From assembly GCA_023229425.1 (NCBI GenBank), contig JALNZG010000002.1, positions 124,001-188,000 of the forward strand: a DNA stretch of 64,000 bases, in the 5' to 3' direction. How positions within the stretch are numbered: the first letter of the stretch is position 1; each line of letters opens with the position of its first letter. Shown piece by piece: positions 43,035 through 50,978 of the stretch. The DNA is from Ignavibacteriaceae bacterium. Its GTDB lineage: Bacteria; Bacteroidota; Ignavibacteria; Ignavibacteriales; Ignavibacteriaceae. The translations under genes and the position numbers were made by a program. Below the pieces are notes generated by a model. The model saw only the letters and a program-made list of their open reading frames with translations, did not search any database and was not told where the DNA came from.

Positions 43035-45494
43035 CTACAAAATACTTTGCGGGTCAATATCGAAAAAGATTTTTACATCTTTAAATATAGTTTTGCGGTT
43101 GAACCGCGTGAACGATTCGGAAATTGCTTTTCTTAAAATACTTCCCGAATGATCGGCAACGCGGTCTGTTTTTAAAACAATTTGGAAACGGTATTCCCCT
43201 TTCAATCTTGCAATAACAGCGGAAGTTGGCGAGGTAATTTTTAAATATTTTTTAAATGCCAGCAGTTCGTTGTAAAATTCTTTCATCGCACCAAGCGCTT
43301 TTTTTTCTTCTTTGTCTTTCGCTTCAATTACTGCAAGCCGCATGAACGGCGGGTAACCGCGATGTTCACGGTCTAAGATTTCTTTTTTATAAAAACCGTC
43401 GTAATCATTTTGTAGAACTTTCTGTAACACAAAATGTTTATCATTTTGTGTCTGGATCACCACTTCTCCTTCAATTTTACTTCTGCCTGCTCTTCCGCTA
43501 ACTTGCGTTAAAAGTTGGAACGTCCGTTCATCCGCACGGAAATCAGGAAGCCACAAATTTGTCTCCGCCGAAATAACTCCGACAAGCGTAACTCGTGAAA
43601 AATCCATCCCCTTTGAAACCATCTGCGTACCGACAAGAATATCAATTGCTCCGCTTTTAAAATTAGAAAGAATCGTTCCCAAATTTCCCTTTTTTGCAAT
43701 GGAGTCCGAATCAATCCGTTCAAGCACCGCATTCGGAAAGTAGTATGCAAGTTCATCTTCAACCCGTTCCGTTCCCGTTCCAAAATATTTGAGATGCGCC
43801 GATCCGCAGTGATTGCAAGCCGGCGGAGCTTCTTTCATAAATCCGCAGTAGTGGCAATGCAAAGTGTTTTCATTAATATGATACACAAGCGTGACTGAAC
43901 AATTGTCGCACATTTCAATTTGTCCGCACTCAACGCAATATATCTGTGTTGCAAAACCGCGCCTATTTTGAAGAATGATAACTCCTTCTTTCTTCTTCAG
44001 CCTGTCTTCAATTTTTTCAAGAAGGGTTTTCGAGAAAAAACTTTCCATGCGATTAAGTTTTTTCTCTTCGTTAATATTCACTAACGTGATCTTCGGAAGT
44101 TTTGCATCATCCACACGAATCGGAAGATTTAGCAACTGATATTTCTTTGTTTCTGCGAGGTACATGCTCTCAACTGATGGTGTAGCCGAGCCAAGTAGAA
44201 CCGGGCAGGCAGAGAATTTTGCACGCATCAAAGCGGCATCTTTTCCATTATAGCGGGGAGTTTCATCCTGCTTATAACTTCCGTCATGCTCCTCATCAAC
44301 AATAATAAGTCCGATATTTTTCAGCGGTGAAAAAAGCGCCGAGCGCGCACCGATGACTACCTGCGATTTTTCATTTAAAATATTCTGCCACGAATCGAAC
44401 CGCTCACCTGGCGACATTTTGCTGTGAATAACAGAAACGATTCCTATAAAATTATTCGTCAACCGCGCCGTCATTTGTGGCGTTAGTGCAATTTCGGGAA
44501 CAAGAATAATTACGGTTTTACCGAGTGATAAAACTTTTTTTACAAGTTCGATATAGACTTGTGTTTTGCCGCTTCCGGTTACTCCGTGCAAAAGAAAAAC
44601 TTTGAATGAAGGATTTTGAAGAAACGGATAAACTTCATCTAAAACTTTATTTTGATCTTGAGTTAAGGCAAAATCAATAAGATCCTCTGAATAAGGCTCT
44701 TGAAATTTCCGTTCAATTTGTTTTTTAACAATGGTGATAATTTCTTTTTTTTCTAATCCTTTTATAGAAGCAGCAGAAGCTTTTGTTTCCAGTAAAAGTT
44801 GTTGCAACGGCATTTCGTGCTGCCCTGAAAGAAGTTTCAGGAGAACATCAACTTGCTTTGGCGATTTATTTTCGATCGTGGGAATAAACTCATAAACCTC
44901 TTCCGTAGACTTTAATAGCTTAACGGAAAGAATTGTTTTAATGCGAACCTTCGCTTTGTCAACTTCATCATGAATAGTAATGACCCCCGATTTTTCTAAT
45001 GTGCGTAGAGGTGAGAGAAGATTTTTTCTTTTAGCTTTTTTTTGCAGCAGGAAATAACTGATCGTTTCATTTTCGGAAAATATTTTCAGAAGTGTTTTTT
45101 GGATAGGAGATTTTCTTTTTCCATCCTCTAATAACTGTTTGGCAAAATTAACATCTGCGGAAATGCGTTTCTTCGATTGTACTTCCGTTCCGGGAGGAAT
45201 TGCAAGCCGGAACGCTTCGCCAAGCGAAGAGAGATAATATTCGGAAAGCCATTCGTAAAATTTAATTGAGGCGGAATCGAAGATTGGAACACTGTCAAGA
45301 ACATCGTAAATGTTTTTTAATTTTCCTGTAACGGAAGTTTCTTGAAGAACCGTTATGATAAATCCCGTTAACACCCGCTTACCGAAAGGAGCAACCACTC
45401 TTACGCCAACTTGAACTTGTTCCTCTAATTCACTGGGAACCGTGTAGGTAAAGGCTCTGTGGAAAGGGAGTGGAAATACTACTTCAGCATACAC
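43035..45494 (-). CDS. priA: Primosomal protein N' (PriA helicase)
   Basis: Restarts stalled replication forks by loading the replicative helicase. I take GTG at 45494, which makes the protein start MYAEVVFPLPFHRAFTYTVP, the usual PriA opening; a TTG five codons upstream (45509) is the alternative. Motifs: Walker A LHGVTGSGKTQVYIELV, DEEHDGSYKQ, GSATPSVES, zinc clusters CVECGQIEMCDNC and CHYCG...CNHCGSAHL, and VSGRAGR. About 819 residues, normal length. Both zinc sites are complete. Confidence 0.95.
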   Translation of the reverse strand: MYAEVVFPLPFHRAFTYTVPSELEEQVQVGVRVVAPFGKRVLTGFIITVLQETSVTGKLKNIYDVLDSVPIFDSASIKFYEWLSEYYLSSLGEAFRLAIPPGTEVQSKKRISADVNFAKQLLEDGKRKSPIQKTLLKIFSENETISYFLLQKKAKRKNLLSPLRTLEKSGVITIHDEVDKAKVRIKTILSVKLLKSTEEVYEFIPTIENKSPKQVDVLLKLLSGQHEMPLQQLLLETKASAASIKGLEKKEIITIVKKQIERKFQEPYSEDLIDFALTQDQNKVLDEVYPFLQNPSFKVFLLHGVTGSGKTQVYIELVKKVLSLGKTVIILVPEIALTPQMTARLTNNFIGIVSVIHSKMSPGERFDSWQNILNEKSQVVIGARSALFSPLKNIGLIIVDEEHDGSYKQDETPRYNGKDAALMRAKFSACPVLLGSATPSVESMYLAETKKYQLLNLPIRVDDAKLPKITLVNINEEKKLNRMESFFSKTLLEKIEDRLKKKEGVIILQNRRGFATQIYCVECGQIEMCDNCSVTLVYHINENTLHCHYCGFMKEAPPACNHCGSAHLKYFGTGTERVEDELAYYFPNAVLERIDSDSIAKKGNLGTILSNFKSGAIDILVGTQMVSKGMDFSRVTLVGVISAETNLWLPDFRADERTFQLLTQVSGRAGRSKIEGEVVIQTQNDKHFVLQKVLQNDYDGFYKKEILDREHRGYPPFMRLAVIEAKDKEEKKALGAMKEFYNELLAFKKYLKITSPTSAVIARLKGEYRFQIVLKTDRVADHSGSILRKAISESFTRFNRKTIFKDVKIFFDIDPQSIL

Positions 45495-45555
45495 AGGGTG
45501 AAATTCCAAATTCCAAACAACAAATTACATGGTGAGAATAAAGTTTAGTCATTAG

Positions 45556-46107
45556 TCAATCGTCATTTGGTTCGTTGGATTTATAAAAAGGGGTAAGTTC
45601 GCGCAAATCGTTAAGAGTAACATCGGTAAGCATTTCAAACTTCAACACTTTTTCATGTCCGTCCCAAATAATTCTTTTGAATTTTTTTAAAGGAACAATC
45701 GTCCCGTTAGTTGAAATAATACTGTCCCCTTCTTCAACCGTTAAGAAATAATATCCGTCTTGCTGTTGAATGCCTTCAACAACATATATATCTTTAAACT
45801 TAAAACTAACTTCGCCGTTGAGTTTCTTATCTTCTACAAAAAGTTTGCGGTTAATAACTTCTTTTCCTTCTTCTTTTTGCGAAAGAATAAATTCATCACT
45901 CTTAAATAATTTATCGAAAAGTGTTTCTTTGTCTACGTTAAATTCCTTGTTACCAAGCGCATCGGATTTCAGATCGTAAAAAGTTACTTTTACTTCACCG
46001 GACTTTTTCCCGTCCACAGATATTTCATACGAAACCTTTTCATAAACCAAACAACCTGATAAAGTTATCGCTGCAAGACTTAAAATAAAAAGTGTTTTTA
46101 CTTTCAT
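45556..46107 (-). CDS. Predicted lipoprotein, unknown function
   Basis: A 183-residue protein whose N-terminus MKVKTLFILSLAAITLSGC ends in a lipobox LSGC. The mature part alternates Lys/Glu-rich and hydrophobic segments (KFKDIYVVEGIQQQDGYYFLTV, RIIWDGHEKVLKFEM), consistent with a small beta-barrel or sandwich, and contains many acidic and basic residues. I do not recognise the family. It lies between the LD-carboxypeptidase (69 bases upstream on the same strand) and priA. Confidence 0.75.
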   Translation of the reverse strand: MKVKTLFILSLAAITLSGCLVYEKVSYEISVDGKKSGEVKVTFYDLKSDALGNKEFNVDKETLFDKLFKSDEFILSQKEEGKEVINRKLFVEDKKLNGEVSFKFKDIYVVEGIQQQDGYYFLTVEEGDSIISTNGTIVPLKKFKRIIWDGHEKVLKFEMLTDVTLNDLRELTPFYKSNEPNDD

Positions 46108-46176
46108 AGTTCTTCTCTCATTATTTTAACAAATTATAAAGCATCTCATAAAGCATTAATTAACCTAACAAAAAAA

Positions 46177-47217
46177 CTAAACGACAGCTTTTTCAAGCAG
46201 AGTTAACTTTTGATTATCAACATCAAGTGCTACATTAATGCCAAATGGTAAAGTAAATTTATTAACAACATGTCCAAACGACAAGCCATAAAGAACAGGA
46301 ATTCTCAATTGAAATAATCTTTCGCGCAAAACTTCGGGAAGCGAAAAAGAATTTGCAATTCCCGATTGATCCGGTTTCGATTCGCATTTTGTAAAAACGC
46401 CAAGTGCAACACCGGAAGCGTGTTTAAACTTTCCGGCTTGGATCATCTGCGTTAACATTCTATCCACCCGGTAAGGTTCTTCGCCAACTTCTTCAAGAAA
46501 AATAATTTTCCCCTTTGTATCAACGTCGTATTTCGTTCCGATTAGTGAAGCAACAATTGATAAATTTCCACCGACAAGTTTTCCTTTTGCTTTCCCGCTG
46601 CGAATTACAAAAGGCTTATATTCATTCTTTATTGCATCTTCAACAGCGCTTTGTAAAGAAATTTGCTTCTGCGGATTCATCAAAACATTTTTAAAATTGT
46701 TAACACTAAATTCATTAAAAGTGGAAGTTGCCACTGGTCCGTGAAAACCAATTAATCCGGTTTGAGAAAAAATTCCATACAGCAACGCAGTAATATCACT
46801 GTACCCGATGAGTATTTTGGGGTTGTTTTTAATCAAATTGAAATCGAGAAAATCTAAAACACGCGCGCAGCCGTATCCACCACGCACACAAACGATGCCG
46901 TCAATCTTTTTATTACCGAACATTTCATGCAAATCATCCGCCCGCTCTTTATCGGTTCCTGCTAAATATCCATATCGATTTAAAATGTTTTTTGCAGCGA
47001 CAACAGAAAAACCGAGAGAGAGAATATTCGTTTTTGCTTCTTCAAACTGCTGTTCGGTAATGAAACCGCCGGGAGAAATTAATCCGATTGTATCTCCTGT
47101 TTGCAGTTTTTTCGGTTTAATTGTTTTTGTAAACGATTCGGCAAATGTAATTCTTGGTGATAAAACCAAAGATGCTGAAGCAACCCCAACCGCCGAAAGA
47201 AAATTTCTTCGTCTCAT
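46177..47217 (-). CDS. LD-carboxypeptidase (peptidase S66) with Tat-type signal
   Basis: Cleaves the L-D bond between DAP and D-Ala in muropeptides; 346 residues. I choose the ATG at 47217, where MRRRNFLSAVGVASASLVLSP is a twin-arginine signal (RRxFL). The family's catalytic nucleophile is the Ser near VCVRGGYGCARVLD/ILIGYSDITALLYG, and IIFLEEVGEEPYRVDRML carries the Glu; the His should lie in LSFGHVVNKFTLPFG. An in-frame TTG at 47256 lies inside the CorA-like gene and is unlikely. Its neighbours are a CorA-like protein and lysA, which supplies lysine for peptidoglycan precursors or removes DAP. Confidence 0.87.
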   Translation of the reverse strand: MRRRNFLSAVGVASASLVLSPRITFAESFTKTIKPKKLQTGDTIGLISPGGFITEQQFEEAKTNILSLGFSVVAAKNILNRYGYLAGTDKERADDLHEMFGNKKIDGIVCVRGGYGCARVLDFLDFNLIKNNPKILIGYSDITALLYGIFSQTGLIGFHGPVATSTFNEFSVNNFKNVLMNPQKQISLQSAVEDAIKNEYKPFVIRSGKAKGKLVGGNLSIVASLIGTKYDVDTKGKIIFLEEVGEEPYRVDRMLTQMIQAGKFKHASGVALGVFTKCESKPDQSGIANSFSLPEVLRERLFQLRIPVLYGLSFGHVVNKFTLPFGINVALDVDNQKLTLLEKAVV

Positions 47218-47230
47218 AACTGTCTCATCG

Positions 47231-48145
47231 CTACCATTTTTTTCTTTTCCAAACAAATGTTAAAGCTGCAACCGACCCAGAAGCAAAACTCATGATAATC
47301 CAGAAAGCAAATGGATGACTGGATAGTGGTATTTGAACGTTCATCGAGAAGGCACTTACCACAAACGTTGGCACCATAATCCCTATAGTGATAATATTTA
47401 AAGTTTTCATCAACACGTTTAAATTATTACCGACAATCGAGGCACGTGCATCCATAAGGCTTGCAAGAATGTTTGAATAAATATCTGCTTGCCGCAGACA
47501 CTGACTGTTTTCAATTAACATGTCATCAAGGAATTCAATTTCTTCGGTTGAAAAACCGATTTTTGCAGCACTATTTTTCAACTTACCAAACAATACTCCG
47601 TTTGAACTAATTGAGTTTAGATAATAAACTAAACTCTTTTCAAGCGAAAACAAATTAATGAGATAACTGTTCTCCATCGCCGCATTTATTTTTTTTTCAA
47701 GTTCATCTGAAATAACATTAATTATTTTTAGATGTTCCAGAAAATGAAAGATGGAACGATAAATTAATTTCAGCGCTAATTCCTGTAGTGAAGTAACTTT
47801 CGATAATTGCTTTCCTTCAAACAGAAGAATGTCCTCGTCTATTACAACAATGAGTTTGTCGCTAAACAAAAATAATCCGGTAGAAGTTACTTTGAAAAAA
47901 AATTGCTGTGCGCCGGAATAATTCTGCGGGCGCTTGAAGATAAGAGCTGTGTGATTTGGTTCAAATTCAAGTCTTGAAAGTTCATCAGGATCAGTTGCTG
48001 AATTTAGTGTATGTTCATCAAGCTTAAACTCATCAACAAGAAATTTTTTCTCTTTTTCGTCGGGACAGATGAAGACATAAATTGGGCTGTGCGCAGAAGC
48101 TGTTTCAACAATTTTATTTTCAATTATTGAATATCGTTTTAGCAT
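47231..48145 (-). CDS. CorA-family transporter with altered GMN motif (SMN)
   Basis: A 304-residue CorA-family protein with a cytoplasmic N-terminal domain, a long helix region (SIFHFLEHLKIINVISDELEKKI), ARASIVGNNLNVLMKTLNIITIG leading into the first membrane helix, then VVSAFSMNVQIP, a second helix and a basic KRKKW tail. Where classical CorA has YGMN the sequence is FSMN. Without the Gly the ion selectivity filter would differ, so Mg2+, Zn2+ or another ion could be the substrate. It lies 14 bases before the LD-carboxypeptidase and 30 after lysA. Confidence 0.85.
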   Translation of the reverse strand: MLKRYSIIENKIVETASAHSPIYVFICPDEKEKKFLVDEFKLDEHTLNSATDPDELSRLEFEPNHTALIFKRPQNYSGAQQFFFKVTSTGLFLFSDKLIVVIDEDILLFEGKQLSKVTSLQELALKLIYRSIFHFLEHLKIINVISDELEKKINAAMENSYLINLFSLEKSLVYYLNSISSNGVLFGKLKNSAAKIGFSTEEIEFLDDMLIENSQCLRQADIYSNILASLMDARASIVGNNLNVLMKTLNIITIGIMVPTFVVSAFSMNVQIPLSSHPFAFWIIMSFASGSVAALTFVWKRKKW

Positions 48146-48175
48146 ACTGCCTCCGGTTGATTAATGAGTAAATAA

Positions 48176-49447
48176 TTATTTTAGTACTTTCACTTCATCA
48201 AAAAGCAAATGATCAAGAGTTTCTCTGCTCCGTATAACGGAAAATTTGTTTCCGTCAACTAATATTTCTGCAGGTCTTCTTCGTGCATTATAATTTGAAG
48301 CCATTACCATTCCATAAGCACCGGCAGACATTACCGCAAGCAAATCTCCGTGTACACTTTTTTGAATTGCTCTTTCCTTTGCAAGAAAATCTCCGCTTTC
48401 ACAAACGGGACCGACAACATCTGCAACAATTTCCTTTTTAGTTTTATCAATTTCAACCGGTTGAATGTGATGATAGGCTCCGTAAATACTCGGGCGCAGT
48501 AAGTCGGTCATTGCAGCATCAACCACAAGAAAATTTTTATTCTGATTTTTCTTTGTGTACAAAACTTCCGTAACTAAAATTCCGGCATTTGCCGTTAAAT
48601 ATCTTCCGGGTTCAAAAATGATTTTGCAATTTAAGCTTTTTAGCGTAGGAAGAATTGCCCGAGCAAATTCTTTCACTGAAAAAGTTTTTTCATCTTTGTA
48701 TTGGATTCCGATTCCGCCGCCGATATCAAAATGTATTAATTCAATTCCTTCTTTTTTTAGGATCATAAAAAGATTGGAAAGCTTTTCAACGGCTTCAACA
48801 AAGGGGGAAACGCTGGTGATCTGCGACCCGATATGCATATCAATTCCGGTGAATCGGATATTTTTTAATTCGCTTTGCATGCGAAAAATCCTTAATGCTG
48901 TTTCGCTGTTAACACCGAATTTATTTTCCGAAAGTCCGGTTGAAATATACGGATGTGTCTTCGCATCAACATCGGGATTAACGCGGATTGCGACCCGAGC
49001 AACCGTATTCATTGAAGCGGCAATTTCATTTATCAAAATAACTTCTTCTTCGGATTCGGCTTTGATCATTAAAACATCGTGCTCAAGACCAAGTTTTATT
49101 TCATTCCTGGTTTTCCCCACGCTTGTTAAAATTATTTCCTTGGCATTTGCACCGGCTTTTAACGCGCGGTAAAGTTCCCCCTCGGAATTCACATCTACTC
49201 CGCTGCCCAATTGTAAAAACGTTTTTATAACGCTAAGATTAAAATTTGCCTTTGCCGCATAAAATATTATATGTGGAATTTCACCAAAAGCTGCATCAAA
49301 TTCTTTGTAAGCATCTTCAAAATAATTTTTACTGTAGATGTAAGTTGGGGTTCCCGTTTGTTTAACTATTTCGGCAACGGCAACCTCTTCGCAGTAAAGC
49401 TTGTTATTTTTGTATGTGAAATATGTTGAAGGGAAAAGCTGCATCAT
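48176..49447 (-). CDS. lysA: Diaminopimelate decarboxylase
   Basis: The final step of lysine synthesis: PLP-dependent decarboxylation of meso-DAP. 423 residues, alanine-racemase-like barrel plus a C-terminal beta domain. Family landmarks are FYAAKANFNLSVIKTFLQLGSGVDVNSEGEL (PLP lysine in YAAKAN), HIGSQI, FDIGGGIGIQY, FEPGRYLTANAG and GPVCESGDFLAK. The start is the first of two adjacent ATG codons; no strong ribosome site is seen. Confidence 0.95.
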   Translation of the reverse strand: MMQLFPSTYFTYKNNKLYCEEVAVAEIVKQTGTPTYIYSKNYFEDAYKEFDAAFGEIPHIIFYAAKANFNLSVIKTFLQLGSGVDVNSEGELYRALKAGANAKEIILTSVGKTRNEIKLGLEHDVLMIKAESEEEVILINEIAASMNTVARVAIRVNPDVDAKTHPYISTGLSENKFGVNSETALRIFRMQSELKNIRFTGIDMHIGSQITSVSPFVEAVEKLSNLFMILKKEGIELIHFDIGGGIGIQYKDEKTFSVKEFARAILPTLKSLNCKIIFEPGRYLTANAGILVTEVLYTKKNQNKNFLVVDAAMTDLLRPSIYGAYHHIQPVEIDKTKKEIVADVVGPVCESGDFLAKERAIQKSVHGDLLAVMSAGAYGMVMASNYNARRRPAEILVDGNKFSVIRSRETLDHLLFDEVKVLK

Positions 49448-49485
49448 TCTTTTTTTAATTTACTTTTTTAGTGATATTTCTTTCG

Positions 49486-49493
49486 CAAATATA
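49486..49493 (-). promoter_or_regulatory. Candidate -7 element for lysA
   Basis: On the minus strand the sequence reads TATATTTG, a perfect TAnnTTTG match, about 40 bases upstream of lysA. I could not find a TTTG at the expected upstream distance. Confidence 0.3.
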
Positions 49494-49534
49494 ATGTTTT
49501 TCTCTGCTACACAGCCTAAAATTTTGTTGGAAGA

Positions 49535-50374
49535 ATGAAAACAATTTTTATCTTTTTACTATTTATCTCTAATCTGCAGCCGCAAGAAAGCCTTCGAATT
49601 GATACTTCCAAAATAAATTATTACAAACTTTCTCTTATCGGTAGCGTTACTGCTGGAGGATTTATTTATGGACAAGCATTTCAAAAAAATCTCTGGTGGA
49701 AGGGAGAAAAAAATCCGTTTCATTTTAATTGGAAAGAAGACTGGGCTTACGCTCTTGGTGCCGATAAGTTCGGGCATTTCTATTTTCCGATGTTGGCAAC
49801 AAGCATTTATGCGGATGCTTTTGTCTGGAGCGGTATTGATGAAGAACAAAGTCTTCTTTACGGCGGAATTACAGCCTTAACATATCAGTCTTTCACAGAA
49901 ATAAAAGACGGATTTTCCAAACAATGGGGATTTAGCTGGGGTGATTTCTCGTCAAATGCTTTCGGCGCAGCTTATCCCATGCTTCAATACAAATTTCCAG
50001 AGTTGAAAAATTTCAATCTAAAGATCAGTTTCTTTCCTTCCGAGCGGTTTAAGCACGGTTCAAATAAAGTAATCTTTGATGATTACGAAAGTACGTATCA
50101 TTGGTTTAGCATTTCGATCATAAATTATTTGCCAGAAGGAATTCGGAAATATTATCCATCGTTTTTAAATTTCGCAGTTGGGCATTCGGTTAAAGGATTT
50201 GACACAAATTCCCGTCATCGTGAAATTTATTTTGCCCTTGATCTTAATACCCAAGAACTTCCCAGAAATTCTTCTTTCTTAAAATTTATAAAAAAATATT
50301 TGAACTTTTATCACTTTCCGATGCCGGCGGTAAAAGTTTATCCGGATGTTGTCTGGTATGGATTGAAGTATTAA
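49535..50374 (+). CDS. DUF2279-family protein
   Basis: A 279-residue protein with a short hydrophobic N-terminus (MKTIFIFLLFISNLQPQ), so probably exported. The conserved block ADKFGHFYFPMLATSIYADA (residues about 72-92), followed by LYGGITALTYQSFTEIKDGFS and GFSWGDFSSNAFGA, matches the DUF2279 pattern with its D-K-x-x-H segment (Lys/His positions) reminiscent of YfiM-type proteins. Function unknown. It stands divergent from lysA. Confidence 0.75.
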   Translation: MKTIFIFLLFISNLQPQESLRIDTSKINYYKLSLIGSVTAGGFIYGQAFQKNLWWKGEKNPFHFNWKEDWAYALGADKFGHFYFPMLATSIYADAFVWSGIDEEQSLLYGGITALTYQSFTEIKDGFSKQWGFSWGDFSSNAFGAAYPMLQYKFPELKNFNLKISFFPSERFKHGSNKVIFDDYESTYHWFSISIINYLPEGIRKYYPSFLNFAVGHSVKGFDTNSRHREIYFALDLNTQELPRNSSFLKFIKKYLNFYHFPMPAVKVYPDVVWYGLKY

Positions 50375-50414
50375 ATAGTCTTATATTTAGAACAAACAAA
50401 AAGAGATTTTACTT

Positions 50415-50621
50415 ATGAATGAAATTATTTTTATAATCGAAGAATCAGTTGAGGGAGGATTTGAGGCAAAGGCATTAGGAGAATCAATATTTACTGAAGC
50501 GGAGACAATCGAAGAGTTGAAAAAAAACATCAAAGACGCAGTCTCTTGCCATTTTGAATTAAAACAAGCTCCCAAAATTATCCGTCTCCATTACGTAAAA
50601 GAAGAAATTCTTGCCGCATGA
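50415..50621 (+). CDS. hicB: HicB-like antitoxin
   Basis: A 68-residue protein starting MNEIIFIIEESVEGGFEAKA with the HicB-type partial RNase-H fold (FEAKALGESIFTEAETIEEL, then IKDAVSCHFE). It lacks a C-terminal DNA-binding domain, as in short HicB forms. It overlaps hicA by four bases (ATGA). Order here is hicB before hicA, the reverse of the classical E. coli arrangement. Confidence 0.85.
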   Translation: MNEIIFIIEESVEGGFEAKALGESIFTEAETIEELKKNIKDAVSCHFELKQAPKIIRLHYVKEEILAA

Positions 50622-50860
50622 AACTGCCAAGAGATTTTAACGCGACTCAATTAATAAAACTCTTATCTAAAACCGGATATGAAATTTCGCGTCAATCCGG
50701 AAGTCATATTCGGTTAACCACAAGTATGAACGGTGAACACCATATCACTATTCCAAATCACAACCCCATCAAAATCGGGACATTAAATAGCATTCTAAAA
50801 GATATAGCCGATCATTTTCAAATCACCAAAGAAGAGCTTCTAAAAAGACTATTAGATTAA
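50618..50860 (+). CDS. hicA: HicA-like mRNA interferase toxin
   Basis: An 80-residue protein with the dsRBD-like HicA fold. LIKLLSKTGYEISRQSGSHIRLT contains the G-S-H catalytic His, and HHITIPNHNPIKIGTLNSILKDI the second conserved block. HicA cleaves mRNA when freed from HicB. Pairing with hicB supports activity. Confidence 0.9.
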   Translation: MKLPRDFNATQLIKLLSKTGYEISRQSGSHIRLTTSMNGEHHITIPNHNPIKIGTLNSILKDIADHFQITKEELLKRLLD

Positions 50861-50883
50861 ACTTATTTCGTTCATCACTCTCG

Positions 50884-50914
50884 TTTGAATTCCCTCCGTT
50901 TTTCGGTAAATTTG
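50884..50914 (+). promoter_or_regulatory. Bacteroidota-type promoter for leuS
   Basis: TTTG at 50884-50887, exactly 19 bases, then TAAATTTG at 50907-50914, a perfect match to both boxes of the Bacteroidota consensus, 65 bases upstream of the leuS start. Confidence 0.65.
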
Positions 50915-50978
50915 CAGTCAAAATCAATACAATCTAAATCACTTTATGATTTTTCAATTATAATTCTTTATTGGGCTT

